Shown: positions 35,529 to 45,199, counted from the stretch's first letter. The stretch is DNA of 64,000 nt from Deltaproteobacteria bacterium (GCA_016218975.1 JACRCO010000065.1:1-64000); one strand, 5' to 3'. The notes: generated from the sequence alone by a model not told the origin. A program made the numbers and translations.

Positions 35529-35990
35529 ATGAAACGTCTAATCAGTACATTCGCCATGATCGCCGTTGTGGTCTTGTTCGCATCCGCGGCGAGCGCGGCA
35601 AACCTCGTCAACGTGGCGGGCGCCAGCGGCATCGCGCTGAACGGCTATGATCCCGTGGCGTTCTTCACCGACGGAAAACCTACGCACGGAGACCCCGGCG
35701 TTACGTCAACCTATAACGGAGCAAAATATCTCTTCGCTTCGAAGGCGCACAAGGCGCAGTTCGACGCGGATCCGGAGAAGTTCGTCCCGCAGTTCGGCGG
35801 CTTTTGCGCCTACGGCGCGGCGTTGGGGGCGTTGTTCCCCGTGGATATCAGCACTTGGCAGATCCGGGACGGAAAGCTCTATCTCAACCTCAACCCGGCG
35901 ATCGCAAAGGAGTTCAACAAGAACCCCGCGGGAAACATCGCCAAGGCCGAGAAGAATTGGCCCGGCCTGGTAAGCAAAAACACCAAATAG
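35529..35990 (+). CDS. Exported YHS-domain protein
   Basis: 153 aa. Signal peptide 1-23 (ending SAASAAN). The YHS domain covers about 35-95: LNGYDPVAFFTDGKPTHGDP, TYNGAKYLFASKAHKAQFDA, FVPQFGGFCAYGAALG, where Y-D-P-V and the GGFCAYG turn with its Cys are characteristic. YHS domains bind heavy metals or protect metal enzymes; the role here is unknown. A good ribosome site (GAAGGAG) lies upstream and a strong terminator follows the stop. Confidence 0.88.
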   Translation: MKRLISTFAMIAVVVLFASAASAANLVNVAGASGIALNGYDPVAFFTDGKPTHGDPGVTSTYNGAKYLFASKAHKAQFDADPEKFVPQFGGFCAYGAALGALFPVDISTWQIRDGKLYLNLNPAIAKEFNKNPAGNIAKAEKNWPGLVSKNTK

Positions 35991-36016
35991 ACGCGTAAGT
36001 CGATACGAACCAAAGT

Positions 36017-36052
36017 GGGGGAACCGCTACTCCGGTTCCCCCCTGTTTTTTT
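36017..36052 (+). terminator. Rho-independent terminator of the YHS gene
   Basis: Perfect 10-bp stem GGGGGAACCG/CGGTTCCCCC with a six-base loop, then CTGTTTTTTT. It also separates the convergent putA gene. Confidence 0.9.
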
Positions 36053-36073
36053 CTGCCGGGAAACCGGATTGGG

Positions 36074-39000
36074 TCAAAGCAGGATGTCAGGTGAAAACCC
36101 CCGGCGCATCGTGTTTTCCGTGATGGCCCTCGGCTCCATGAACTGGAGGAGGTAGTCGGGGCCGCCGGCTTTGGAGCCGACGCCGGACATCTTGAACCCG
36201 CCGAAGGGCTGCCGCCCCACCAGGGCGCCCGTGATCCCGCGATTGATGTACAGGTTGCCGACCTGGAAGGTCTCCCGCACGCGAGCGATGGTTGCAGGGC
36301 TGCGGGAGAATAGCCCTCCGGTCAACGCATAGTCCGAGGAGTTCGCTATCTGCACTGCCTCTTCGATATCCCTGGCGCGGATGACGGCGAGAACCGGGCC
36401 GAAAATTTCCTCCGTGAGTATCCTCGAATCCGGGGGAAGGTCCGTGAGGATCGTCGGGGAGACGTAATACCCATCCGCCGGGACCGGGATTTCGGCGGCC
36501 ACCCTCCCCTCCCGCCTCCCAAGTTCGATAAATGTGAGTACCTTCTCCTTCGCGGCGGCGTCGATCAGTGGGCCGATCATGTTGGCAGGGACCTCCGGCG
36601 GGCCGACCGTCAAGCTCTGTACCGCCTCGCACAAGCGGGACAGGAACCGGTCGTAGCAATCCGCGTGGACGATCGCCCGGGAGCAGGCGGAGCATTTCTG
36701 TCCCTGGTAGCCGAACGCGGACTGCATCACCGCCGGCACCGCCTGGTCCAGGTCAGCGTCCGCATCGACGATTATCGCGTTCTTCCCCCCCATCTCCACG
36801 ACGGCCCGTTTTACCGACTTCTGCCCCGGCGCGGTCTGCCCCGCCTTCTCCACTATCCGAAGCCCCACGGTCCGGGACCCCGTGAACAGGATGAAATCGA
36901 TATCCGGGTGTCTTACGAGGTGATCCCCGACGGCATCCCCCTTGCCGGGGATGAAGTTCAACGCGCCGTCGGGCGCTCCGCCATCCCGCAGCAGGGAGAA
37001 TGCGAGCCACCCGTTGATCGGAGAGAGACTCGACGGCTTATAGAGAACGGCGTTCCCGGCGACCAGGGCCGCGCCGGTCATCCCTACCGAGATTGCCAGG
37101 GGGAAATTCCACGGGGCTACGACGAGACCCACTCCGCGCGGGCGGTACAGGTAGAGGTTTTCCTCTCCGGGGCAGTCGCCCAGGCGCATCGGCTTGCCCA
37201 GGCGGATCATCTCACGGCCGTAGTATTCGAGGTAGTCGATCGCTTCGGCCACGTCGGCGTCCGCCTCCGCCCAGTTCTTCCCCGCCTCTCGCACCTGCCA
37301 TGCGGCAAGCTCGATCCTGCGGCGACGGGCTTCGGCGGCGGCTCGGAACAGCACCTTGGCCCGTTCCTCGGGGGATCGCCGCGACCAATCTTTTTGCGCG
37401 GCACGGGCGGCAGACACGGCCCTGTCGGCGAGCTCCCGCGTGATCCCGAAGACGGTCCCAACGATTTCCAAAGGGCGGGCCGGATCGACGGAGACGATCT
37501 GCTCCCCCTCCCGGTATTCCTTCCCGCCGATGAACGCAGGATAGTTCTCCCCCATTCGGCTTCCTACCCGCGCGAGGGCGTCCCGGAATGCGTTGCGGGT
37601 CTCTTCCCTCGTGAAATCCGCCGCAGGCTCGTTGGAAAACGGCGCGATCCCTTCCGGATCTTTCCCGTGCGACGTTTCCTGCGAGTATCCTTCCGGCTCC
37701 GCAAGCAGCGCTTCGGGAGATACGTGCTTCATGAATGCCTTCTGGAGGAACCCTTCGTTCGAGGCGTTTTCCAGCAGGCGGCGAACCAGGTACGCCATCC
37801 CGGGGAGAAGCTCCCCAACGGGTGCGTATTCGCGAACCGCGAACCCCATCGACTTGAGTGCGCGCTTGATCGGTTCGCCCATGCCGTAGAGCATCTGGAA
37901 CTCGTAATGTTCCCGGGGGACCTCCAATCTTTCGGCCGTCGCCAGCGCCTTGGCGATCGAACGAACGTTGTGGGATCCTACGGCAAGCGTCACGTACTCG
38001 TGATATTCCATCGCAAGTTCCACGCACCGCTCGAAGCTCGCATCCGTGTGCATCTTCCGCGGGAAGACGGGAATCTCCCACCCCTTTTGCCGCGCCACGA
38101 CGGTCTCGTATTCCCAGTAGGCCCCTTTCACCAACCTGATCGTTACGCGCCGGTTCCTCTCTTTCGCCCAGCCGATCAGCCGCTTCATGTCCTGCTCCGT
38201 GCATCTGAGATAGGCCTGGAGGGCGATCCCGGCCCCTTCCCATCCGCGGAACTCCGGTTCGTCCAGTGTTTGCATGAAGACGTCCAGCGTGATGTTTTTC
38301 AGACTGTGAATCTCCATGTCGAGGTTCACGAACCCGCCCGCCTCCCTCACCTTGCGAAGGACCGGCAGGAGCCGTTTTCGGACCTCGCGGACGCTGTCCT
38401 CGTGATTGGCAGGGCCGATGCGGGAAAAAAGGGAACTGATCTTGACGGAAAGATTGAGGCGGGGGAAGGATTCTTCCATGCTCGGGTCGATCGGAGGCCA
38501 GCCGGGGATCTCCCGGGAGAACGTGTCGGCCAGCAGCAGGTAGAGATCCCGGTACCGGTCCGCTTCCGCCTCGGACACTACCGCCTCCCCCAGGATATCG
38601 ACGGTAAAAGTTTTCCCCTCGTTCCAAAGGCGGCGCAGGGAAATCAGGGCATCCTCGGGAGATTCTCCCGCTATGAAGGTCTTCGAGAAGCGGGCGACAC
38701 CCCGTTTCACGAGGGCCGCGGTGAGCGCTGCGGCGGTTGCGGAGGCAAAGCCGGCTGAAGAGGCGGAAGCCGGGCTTGAGGCGGACGGATCGCGATCTGA
38801 ACCCGAGCCGGCTGCGGAAAGGAGAAAATTGATGAAACCGGGAAGCGGCGACTCGCCGCCTTTAAAATATTCACCGGCGTGCCGGACTACCTGCCGGCTG
38901 TCGGCCAGCGACGGGAGGACGTCGATGAACCGGAAGAGCGGGATCTTGAGTGCGGGGTCGCGCATAACCCGCTCCATCATCCGTCCCGCCCACCACTTCC

Positions 39001-39094
39001 TGTCGAAGACGGCCGGCGTCTCCGTCCCCATGAGCCGGAAGATCTCCAGCCCCTTCACCCTTACGGCATCCTGGGCGCCGGACACCGGCCCCAT
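36074..39094 (-). CDS. putA: Bifunctional proline dehydrogenase / P5C dehydrogenase (intact)
   Basis: 1006 aa. Oxidises proline to glutamate in two steps: an FAD proline dehydrogenase (residues about 100-460; RRVTIRLVKGAYWEYE, HNVRSIAKAL, YEFQMLYGMGEPIKRAL) that feeds the quinone pool, and an NAD-dependent glutamate-semialdehyde dehydrogenase (about 500-990; VEMGGKNA with the catalytic Glu near 768, GQKCSACSR with the nucleophile Cys near 800). No N-terminal ribbon-helix-helix repressor domain is present. A Ser/Ala-rich insertion near residues 98-130 is odd. GGGAGG seven bases before the ATG decides the start. A broken copy (3454-5821) and a shard (33757-33950) exist. It faces the YHS gene terminator. 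Confidence 0.95.
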   Translation of the reverse strand: MGPVSGAQDAVRVKGLEIFRLMGTETPAVFDRKWWAGRMMERVMRDPALKIPLFRFIDVLPSLADSRQVVRHAGEYFKGGESPLPGFINFLLSAAGSGSDRDPSASSPASASSAGFASATAAALTAALVKRGVARFSKTFIAGESPEDALISLRRLWNEGKTFTVDILGEAVVSEAEADRYRDLYLLLADTFSREIPGWPPIDPSMEESFPRLNLSVKISSLFSRIGPANHEDSVREVRKRLLPVLRKVREAGGFVNLDMEIHSLKNITLDVFMQTLDEPEFRGWEGAGIALQAYLRCTEQDMKRLIGWAKERNRRVTIRLVKGAYWEYETVVARQKGWEIPVFPRKMHTDASFERCVELAMEYHEYVTLAVGSHNVRSIAKALATAERLEVPREHYEFQMLYGMGEPIKRALKSMGFAVREYAPVGELLPGMAYLVRRLLENASNEGFLQKAFMKHVSPEALLAEPEGYSQETSHGKDPEGIAPFSNEPAADFTREETRNAFRDALARVGSRMGENYPAFIGGKEYREGEQIVSVDPARPLEIVGTVFGITRELADRAVSAARAAQKDWSRRSPEERAKVLFRAAAEARRRRIELAAWQVREAGKNWAEADADVAEAIDYLEYYGREMIRLGKPMRLGDCPGEENLYLYRPRGVGLVVAPWNFPLAISVGMTGAALVAGNAVLYKPSSLSPINGWLAFSLLRDGGAPDGALNFIPGKGDAVGDHLVRHPDIDFILFTGSRTVGLRIVEKAGQTAPGQKSVKRAVVEMGGKNAIIVDADADLDQAVPAVMQSAFGYQGQKCSACSRAIVHADCYDRFLSRLCEAVQSLTVGPPEVPANMIGPLIDAAAKEKVLTFIELGRREGRVAAEIPVPADGYYVSPTILTDLPPDSRILTEEIFGPVLAVIRARDIEEAVQIANSSDYALTGGLFSRSPATIARVRETFQVGNLYINRGITGALVGRQPFGGFKMSGVGSKAGGPDYLLQFMEPRAITENTMRRGFSPDILL

Positions 39095-39247
39095 GGTTTT
39101 GCCTCCCGCTATCCGCGATTTCGATAATTTTTATGATGAATTGCAATGCCCCCTGGTTGCCGCGGAATACCGCGCAGTTCCCCGGGCACGAAAAACGAGT
39201 ACTCATTCTGAATTGCCAGGATCGGCATGGAGCCGAGATGCGGCGAG

Positions 39248-39517
39248 TCAGGCACTTGCTGCCCACTTTCGTTTCGCGTCCGGTGTCAACTTCTTCAATG
39301 AGCTTTCGACCCGCAGTGCCGTGCCGCGGTCAGGGTACCGCCGCGCGCCGATGATCCGGATCGGTTTCCTCGCTCGCGTAAACCTGGAACCCTTTCCGCT
39401 CAGGTGTTCGAGGAAGCGAGATTCGGGATCGACAGCGATCCCCGTGTAAATGCATTCTCCCGCGCATTCAAGCATGTAGACCCAGAATTCCTTATTCGTT
39501 TTTCGCTTCGGTCCCAT
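39248..39517 (-). CDS. GIY-YIG domain nuclease-like protein
   Basis: 89 aa from the ATG at 39517; a longer frame to 39613 lacks homology. Signature: FWVYMLECAGECIYTGIAVD (GIY-YIG form VYML...YTGI), then the conserved Arg in DPESRFLEHLSGKGSRFTRA, and the Glu in ALRVESSLKKL. Small UvrC-like GIY-YIG proteins (the UPF0213 group) are common but mostly uncharacterised DNA-binding or nuclease proteins. Confidence 0.88.
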   Translation of the reverse strand: MGPKRKTNKEFWVYMLECAGECIYTGIAVDPESRFLEHLSGKGSRFTRARKPIRIIGARRYPDRGTALRVESSLKKLTPDAKRKWAASA

Positions 39518-39611
39518 CGGTCCTTTTATAGCACGGCGGATCTTCCGGCCGGTACTCGGAATCGAATATGAAAGCGCAGGGAACCATAACGCACGATCAA
39601 GGGAGGGACCC

Positions 39612-40007
39612 ATGAAATTCTATTGCCTCGGATACTACGACGAAAAGCAGTGGCAGAAATTGCCCGAAAGCGAACAGAACGCGTTGATGGACGAGTGTTT
39701 CGCATACGATGACGAACTGAAGAAGAACGGCAACTTCGCCGGCGGGGATGGTCTCCAGAGCGCCGGAAACGCGGTGACTCTACGATGGAAGAACGGCAAA
39801 TTAACCATTTCCAAGGGACCGTATGCCGAGACAAGGGAACAGTTGGGGGGAATCCTCATCCTCGAAGCCAGGGACCAGGACCACGCCGTCGAATTGTTAT
39901 CGAAACATCCGGGCGTCAAGGCGGGGCCTTTCGAGATTCGCGCGGTCGAGGACATGTCGGCCGTTATCGCGGAAAGCGAACGAAGACGGTCGAAAAAGAT
40001 CGCTTGA
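39612..40007 (+). CDS. YciI-related (YCII) domain protein
   Basis: 131 aa. The YCII ferredoxin-like fold is seen as MKFYCLGYYDEKQWQ, LMDECFAYDDELKKNGNFAG, KGPYAETREQLGGILILEA and AVELLSKHPGVKAGPFEIRA, with the usual GPF/EIR ending. A GGGAGGG site precedes the ATG. Such proteins are often linked with sigma-factor-like and glyoxalase genes; here a PhnB-like VOC protein follows 36 bases downstream, so they may be cotranscribed. Function unknown. Confidence 0.88.
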   Translation: MKFYCLGYYDEKQWQKLPESEQNALMDECFAYDDELKKNGNFAGGDGLQSAGNAVTLRWKNGKLTISKGPYAETREQLGGILILEARDQDHAVELLSKHPGVKAGPFEIRAVEDMSAVIAESERRRSKKIA

Positions 40008-40043
40008 CGGATTTTGGAACCGTTACAGGAGGCATGGAAAGGA

Positions 40044-40568
40044 ATGGCTATGGGGAAAATCACACCGTTTCTATGGTTCGAGGACAAGGCCGAAGAGGCA
40101 GCGAAGTTTTATATCTCGGTTTTCAAAAACTCGAGGATCGTAAAAACCACTCGCTACGGCGAAGCGGGGGCTGAAGTCACCGGGAGGCCGAAGGGTAGCG
40201 TGATGACGGTTGCATTCGAGATCGATGGCCGGGAATTCGTGGCGCTGAACGGCGGCCCCATGTTCACGTTCAACGAAGCGATATCGCTTGCCGTGAACTG
40301 CGATACGCAGAAGGAAATCGACGTATTGTGGGAGAAGCTGTCCGACGGCGGCGAAAAGGTCGAATGCGGGTGGCTCAAGGACAAGTACGGACTATCGTGG
40401 CAGATAGTGCCTTCCGTATTGGGCGAGTTGTTATCCGGCCCCGATCCCGACAAGTCGGACAGGGTCATGCAGGCGTTGCTCGGCATGAAGAAACTCGATA
40501 TCGAAGAACTGAAGAAAGCGTACGAGGAAAAGCAATTCGACGTTAAAGCGGAGAGAAAAGCCGGTTAG
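40044..40568 (+). CDS. PhnB-like VOC protein (3-demethylubiquinone methyltransferase-like)
   Basis: 174 aa. [67 protein letters not shown] and [11 protein letters not shown] are typical of the PhnB/YjdN group of glyoxalase-fold proteins. A C-terminal extension includes a second helix-rich end ([19 protein letters not shown]). AGGAGG eleven bases upstream supports 40044; an in-frame ATG at 40050 is possible. Despite its database name, catalysis is not established for this group. Confidence 0.88.
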   Translation: MAMGKITPFLWFEDKAEEAAKFYISVFKNSRIVKTTRYGEAGAEVTGRPKGSVMTVAFEIDGREFVALNGGPMFTFNEAISLAVNCDTQKEIDVLWEKLSDGGEKVECGWLKDKYGLSWQIVPSVLGELLSGPDPDKSDRVMQALLGMKKLDIEELKKAYEEKQFDVKAERKAG

Positions 40569-40661
40569 ATGTTCGCCGCGGGGCGTTTCCCGTGAACGGC
40601 GCAATAAGGGTTTTACGCGTCTCGCATGGATTGACGCCCCGCTTAAAAAAAGAATCGAAAC

Positions 40662-41510
40662 TTACCGCTCCAGGTATTTTTTCAGGTGATCGATCGTGGC
40701 GGGCCAGGCTTTTTGCGCCGCGGTCAAATTCGCTCCGTCGCGTTCGCCCTGGGCCCGGAGGAAACCGTGGCCCGCCCGCGGGTAGGTGTGCGTTATGAAT
40801 GACTTCCCAAGTTCCCTCATCCTCGCCTCTGCAGGACCGACGGTGGCGTTTACCCTGGCATCATCCCCCCCGTAAAGTCCGAGAACCGGCGCCCGGATCG
40901 TTCCCATGGAATCGGACCCGGGGGAAGTGCCGTAGTAGACAACGGCAGCGTCAAGGTCCGGCTGCGCGGTGGCGTAGTGGAAACTCTTCCCGCCGCCCCA
41001 GCAGAATCCCACGGTAGCGGATTTGCTCTTTGCAGCCGGCAGCCCCTTCCCGTAACGCCTCACGGCGTCCAGGATCGCGACGACCTCTTTCGCCTTGATG
41101 TCCCGCACGGCCTTCACGACATCGTCCCGGCTGCCGAACTTTTCGGTCCCTCCCCCGCCCGGTCCCTTGCCGGAAAGGAGATCGGGAGCTATGGCGATGA
41201 ACCCTTCCGCGGCCAGCCTGTCCGCTACGGCCCGCACCCAATCGGTCAGACCGTATATCTCATGGATGACGATCACGACGGGCGCCTTGTCCTTGCGCTC
41301 CGGGTAGGCGACGAAGGCGGACACCTTTCTTTCTTTACCGGGAACGGAGATGTAGGCCCATTCGTGATGGCGTGGGGAACGCTCCAGCGTGCCCTTTGCG
41401 TCCGGTTCGCCGGGAGGAATGGCGCCCCCACCCGGTTCGGCGGCTCCCGCTGAAAACGGGACCGCAAGAACCGCAAGGAGAAAAGCGAAGTTTGCGATAG
41501 TCCTTCTCAT
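40662..41510 (-). CDS. Exported dienelactone hydrolase-like enzyme (intact)
   Basis: 282 aa from the ATG at 41510. Signal peptide 1-24. An alpha/beta hydrolase of the dienelactone hydrolase family: PVVIVIHEIYGLTDWVRAVA, nucleophile elbow with Cys in VGFCWGGG, Asp in YGGDDARVN and His in RAGHGFLRAQ, so the Cys-Asp-His triad is complete. The signal peptide sends it to the periplasm. The substrate is unknown. A copy that lacks the Cys region lies at 9803-10335. Confidence 0.9.
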   Translation of the reverse strand: MRRTIANFAFLLAVLAVPFSAGAAEPGGGAIPPGEPDAKGTLERSPRHHEWAYISVPGKERKVSAFVAYPERKDKAPVVIVIHEIYGLTDWVRAVADRLAAEGFIAIAPDLLSGKGPGGGGTEKFGSRDDVVKAVRDIKAKEVVAILDAVRRYGKGLPAAKSKSATVGFCWGGGKSFHYATAQPDLDAAVVYYGTSPGSDSMGTIRAPVLGLYGGDDARVNATVGPAEARMRELGKSFITHTYPRAGHGFLRAQGERDGANLTAAQKAWPATIDHLKKYLER

Positions 41511-41580
41511 AGCGCGTTTAAGATGATTCCCAAGCCCATTTCGGTGCGTCGTCGAATCGTCGCATGGCCCGGCAACCGTT

Positions 41581-43053
41581 TCAGGGAAGAACGATATTGG
41601 TCCTTTCGGCGTCCGATCGTACCGCCGCCTTGGCATTTATCCTTGCCCGCAGGTTCTCCGCGCGAATGCGAACCGCTTCCGATGCCGCATCCGGGAACCC
41701 TTTCCATGGATCTGCGGAACTGTCGACCAGTCCCCTGACATGCGCGAGCAGCGGATTGGGCGCTCCCCCTCCGCCGGTCGCCTCCACCACCTGGACGCCG
41801 GTTGCCTGCGCATCGAGGGATTCGTTGTACAAGCGTATCGAGACGATGTTCAGCTCTTCATCCGCCAGGACCATCGCTCCGCCGTGCATGGGCTCGGGGT
41901 CCACTGTTTCCACTACCCACCCTCCCGTGTTGTAGACCCGGACCTTCCCCGTGTACTTGTCGAAGTCCCTCCCTTCCTGGAACGGCTTGTGGGTATGCCC
42001 GAATACGAAGGTCACTTGCTGCGGTACCGGCAGAACCTTTTCGCCGCACTCATTGTCCAATTGGTGCCGGAGAGGGACGTTCATGTACCACTTGAGGCCT
42101 TTTTCGGCGTCCTCGCTGAGCAGCCGGGCCCCTTTCGTCCTTTCCATGGCGAAAACGGCCTCCACGGCCACATCGAAAAAAGCATTCAATAACGCGGCTT
42201 CCATATTGTCGCCCAATCCCGGCAGGTTATACTTTTTCGCAAGGCTCCCGGCGAGATCGTGGAGCAGATTCTTGAACGCTTTCTTGTCCTGCATCTTTTC
42301 GTAGATGATCTCGACGTCGTTCCCCACGTCGCCGGATCGGCCCAGAGTGGACCAGAAGAAGTCGATCCATGCGTAATTGAACGCTTCCACGTTCCACACA
42401 TGTTCGGGCACTTGCTGCTTTGGAAAGATCATGCCCATGAGTTTGCTCATGAGCAGGTAGATCGATTCGATGAAATGGCCGTGGCTGAAGACGACGCACC
42501 TTTTCCCGTCACTGCCCAGAACGCCGTAGTTCGGGTACGCCGCGGCCACGATGGACTTCTTCAAGTGGGGATATCGCTGAATGAGCCGGGTGGGGAAATA
42601 AAGGGGTACCGGCGGGTCCTTGTCCACGAAGAGGTTCGTAGTGTGCCATGGGATATCCAACTTGTTTCCGGGGGGGATCGTCGAAATGTAGTTGATGTAC
42701 TGCGTTTCCCGCGCGCTTTCCCAAAGGTGGTGGTCGTGGTTGCCGGGGATGTAGACGATCTTGTCGAAGAGCTGTCCTCCTTCGGGCATCACGCGCTCGA
42801 TGAACCGCTCGAATACCATCGCCGCCACATTGTCCGTCGCCAGGGCCATTTCGAGAATGTCCCCGTTCAAGACCAGCGTTGGCTTCGTCGCCTGGTCTTT
42901 CAGGAGTGTCTTGATGCATTCGACCAACCGGACCATCACCGGGCTGGGGTGATACGGGTCTACCTCCGTGCTTTCCGTCCGAAGGTTTGTCAGAAGGCTG
43001 TCTTCCTCACCCAGGTGCATGTCCGACAGGGAAACGTAACGGATCTCCGGCAT
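41581..43053 (-). CDS. Calcineurin-like metallophosphoesterase
   Basis: 490 aa, a large member of the family. All five metallophosphoesterase motifs are present: D-x-H in VSLSDMHLGEED (D11, H13), GD in VLNGDILEM, GNHD in YIPGNHDHHLW, H in CVVFSHGHFIE and GHTH in VFGHTHKPFQ. Two metals bind there; the substrate cannot be told. The C-terminal 120 residues have no recognised domain. A GGGAGG site precedes the start. It is the last gene of a same-strand run with three unknown genes and is probably cotranscribed with them. Confidence 0.9.
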   Translation of the reverse strand: MPEIRYVSLSDMHLGEEDSLLTNLRTESTEVDPYHPSPVMVRLVECIKTLLKDQATKPTLVLNGDILEMALATDNVAAMVFERFIERVMPEGGQLFDKIVYIPGNHDHHLWESARETQYINYISTIPPGNKLDIPWHTTNLFVDKDPPVPLYFPTRLIQRYPHLKKSIVAAAYPNYGVLGSDGKRCVVFSHGHFIESIYLLMSKLMGMIFPKQQVPEHVWNVEAFNYAWIDFFWSTLGRSGDVGNDVEIIYEKMQDKKAFKNLLHDLAGSLAKKYNLPGLGDNMEAALLNAFFDVAVEAVFAMERTKGARLLSEDAEKGLKWYMNVPLRHQLDNECGEKVLPVPQQVTFVFGHTHKPFQEGRDFDKYTGKVRVYNTGGWVVETVDPEPMHGGAMVLADEELNIVSIRLYNESLDAQATGVQVVEATGGGGAPNPLLAHVRGLVDSSADPWKGFPDAASEAVRIRAENLRARINAKAAVRSDAERTNIVLP

Positions 43054-43116
43054 ACGCGACCTCCCGAAAGGCGTTCGCCCCGTTCGCGTTGATTTCCCCC
43101 ATTCCCCCGCTCGACG

Positions 43117-44802
43117 TTACGTGCCGTTGCTCTCCGCGCTCTGTCCGTCGGGGTTGATCACCCTGATCACAGCGGCGCCGGCAACCTGCCTTTCCGCTTC
43201 CTTGGGTATTACGATCAATTCAGATACGAACTCCTTGCCCTCCGGCGGCCGTTCAGCCGGCTTCACCCGGTCGGCAGGCAGCGGGTGTCCATAGATCCGG
43301 ACTTCCGCCCGCGGCGACAGGTTTTCTCCGATGATCCGGATTTCATTCGGAGGTCTGTCTACGGCGAAGCGCTTCGGCTCGCAGTCGAAATCCTTGATCA
43401 CCGGTCCCGGTTTCCGCGCAAACTTTCCGGCGAGATAGCCTATAGAGCTTGCGCCCATCAGTTGGTTGAAGTTCTCCGGGATCTCCGGCATTTTCGTTAC
43501 CGTTGCCGGATCCTGCACAAGCGTCCCCGCGACGAAGCCGGCCACGCCGAGGATCGTCCAAAGAAAAAACTGAAGCCGCTCGGGAGCGAACACCCCTCCT
43601 GTCGTCAGGAAATCGCCGATCCCGGGGTGAATCGGCCCCGCGCCCTTGCTGCCGCGGAACCCCGTGGCGCCCACCGCCACCGCCGTCGTCGTCGCGCTGA
43701 GCCCGAGCAGCGTGGGCAGGCCATCAGGAACTCTCGGCAGCGCCCAGTTCCCCTGCACGAGCGACTGCGACAACGCAAGGTAGGAATATGCAACGATGGC
43801 GGCAGCCGCCCACAGGATCAGCTGGAACTTGGACAAGCTGTAGGTATTCGTCTGGTTATCGATCAGCAGGAAGGTCAGTGTGCCGGAATTCCGATGACTC
43901 CGCCGGTAATGTTCTACCCTTTCCCGGGAAAAGAAATACACCGTCCCGATAAACAGAGACAATATCCCGAAAGCGCCCAATCTCGGCCAGTAGTACTGCA
44001 CGCACGAGAGCACCAGCCGCTTCGGTTCCGAGATTTCCTGGTCGCCCTCCACGCTGACGACAAACGGCCGGTGAACGGACACGTTGTCGAGGAAAGACTG
44101 CCGGTCCAGCGAAAGCCCGTAGATCCGCAGCGTCCTCCAGTTCCAGATCAGGCAGGGATATTTCCCATCGCAGGCGGTTTCCGACATTCCGCCTTTTTTG
44201 TCGTTCAGGCGTTTCTCGAAGAGCACCTTGGCGTCGTTGATCCAGACGTCAAGTTCCTCCGCCTTGTATTGAGCGAAATCGTTCCCGACGAGTTCGAAAT
44301 CGAACCTGCCTTCCGACGGATAGCACACCCCGGGCATCACCGCCGCAATGGAAGGTTTTTCGGTTCCCCGCACCCTGATATCCTCCGGGCCCCGCGCGAG
44401 CACCTTGCCGTCCTCGTCGACCAATTCCGACTTGTATGTGCCTCTGCGCATGTGATCGGAAATCCTGGCCTCCGCAACGCCTCTGCGCACCTGCTCGCGA
44501 TCGAGCGCAAAGTCCTTGACCGTGTTATTGGGCAAAGTGAGACGCAGAAACAATTTGTTCTTCTTTATGACGTCGAGCTTGCCGCCGAGATTGACCCTGA
44601 CGACGGCATCCGGACCGGGACGGATCCATTTCGGCGTCACTTCAAACGCTTTTTCGGCGGCCAGACACGGATTCCATGCCGCCATTCCAAACATCGAAAG
44701 AAGAACAAGAGACAGGAACGCCCATCTCGCCATGGGAACGGGAGACGCTACGACGGCGGAAAACGTCAGCCGGAATTCCGGAACCGCGGCGCCTTTCATC
44801 AT
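43117..44802 (-). CDS. Multi-pass membrane protein with IPT/TIG-like C-terminal domain, unknown
   Basis: 561 aa from ATG 44802 (AGGAGG eight bases upstream). A signal-like helix near 25-48, then a beta-rich periplasmic region (to about 270) with Lys/Pro-rich strands (VTPKWIRPGPDAVVRVNLGG), then four hydrophobic helices: about 277-295, 330-352, 365-388 and 415-435 (LQFFLWTILGVAGFVAGTLV). The last 100 residues (PGPVIKDFDCEPKRFAVDRP, NEIRIIGENLSPRAEVRIYG) look like an immunoglobulin-like IPT/TIG domain. No family is recognised. The neighbours suggest an envelope complex with the lipoprotein and helical protein upstream. Confidence 0.65.
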   Translation of the reverse strand: MMKGAAVPEFRLTFSAVVASPVPMARWAFLSLVLLSMFGMAAWNPCLAAEKAFEVTPKWIRPGPDAVVRVNLGGKLDVIKKNKLFLRLTLPNNTVKDFALDREQVRRGVAEARISDHMRRGTYKSELVDEDGKVLARGPEDIRVRGTEKPSIAAVMPGVCYPSEGRFDFELVGNDFAQYKAEELDVWINDAKVLFEKRLNDKKGGMSETACDGKYPCLIWNWRTLRIYGLSLDRQSFLDNVSVHRPFVVSVEGDQEISEPKRLVLSCVQYYWPRLGAFGILSLFIGTVYFFSRERVEHYRRSHRNSGTLTFLLIDNQTNTYSLSKFQLILWAAAAIVAYSYLALSQSLVQGNWALPRVPDGLPTLLGLSATTTAVAVGATGFRGSKGAGPIHPGIGDFLTTGGVFAPERLQFFLWTILGVAGFVAGTLVQDPATVTKMPEIPENFNQLMGASSIGYLAGKFARKPGPVIKDFDCEPKRFAVDRPPNEIRIIGENLSPRAEVRIYGHPLPADRVKPAERPPEGKEFVSELIVIPKEAERQVAGAAVIRVINPDGQSAESNGT

Positions 44803-44878
44803 AAGCACGTCCTCCTCTCTGCGGCTTCCCGCTTCGCGGTCAACGGCGCCGCCCCCACGTCAGCCGTGCAGGTTGACG

Positions 44879-45199
44879 TTATACGACTCTTGCAACGATC
44901 TTCCCGGCGATGTCGAGGACCCTGGCGACCTTTTCTATCGTCCTTGCAACCTCCTCGATCCCTTCCATGGCTTTTTGAATGGAAGCCATGGCGGAAGCTG
45001 CGGCTTTCGAAAATTCCACGTAACCGCTATCGGCCTCGTCGATCGCAACGCCGACCGCCTGCTCGGCAAGATCGGACGCTTGCCTGTATTGTTCCTCGAT
45101 CGTTTTGTAATCCGGGCTCTCCACAGGCGTCGCATCGCGCAAATTCCCGAGCCGATCGGCAATCTCCTTCAACTTCAGGGCAATCTTGTCGTCCGGCAT
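44879..45199 (-). CDS. Small helical hypothetical protein
   Basis: 106 aa, acidic and almost wholly helical in appearance (KLKEIADRLGNLRDATPVES, ASDLAEQAVGVAIDEADSGY, MASIQKAMEGIEEVARTIEK). Regular hydrophobic spacing suggests a coiled coil or four-helix bundle. No signal peptide or cysteine. GAGGAGGAAGGG upstream supports the start. It lies 15 bases after the lipoprotein gene and probably works with it; function unknown. Confidence 0.7.
   Translation of the reverse strand: MPDDKIALKLKEIADRLGNLRDATPVESPDYKTIEEQYRQASDLAEQAVGVAIDEADSGYVEFSKAAASAMASIQKAMEGIEEVARTIEKVARVLDIAGKIVARVV

Noticed and set aside
36665-38758. 697-codon plus-strand open frame
   Set aside because: Antisense to intact putA, whose motifs and length are unambiguous; the same antisense frame is disrupted in the broken copy.
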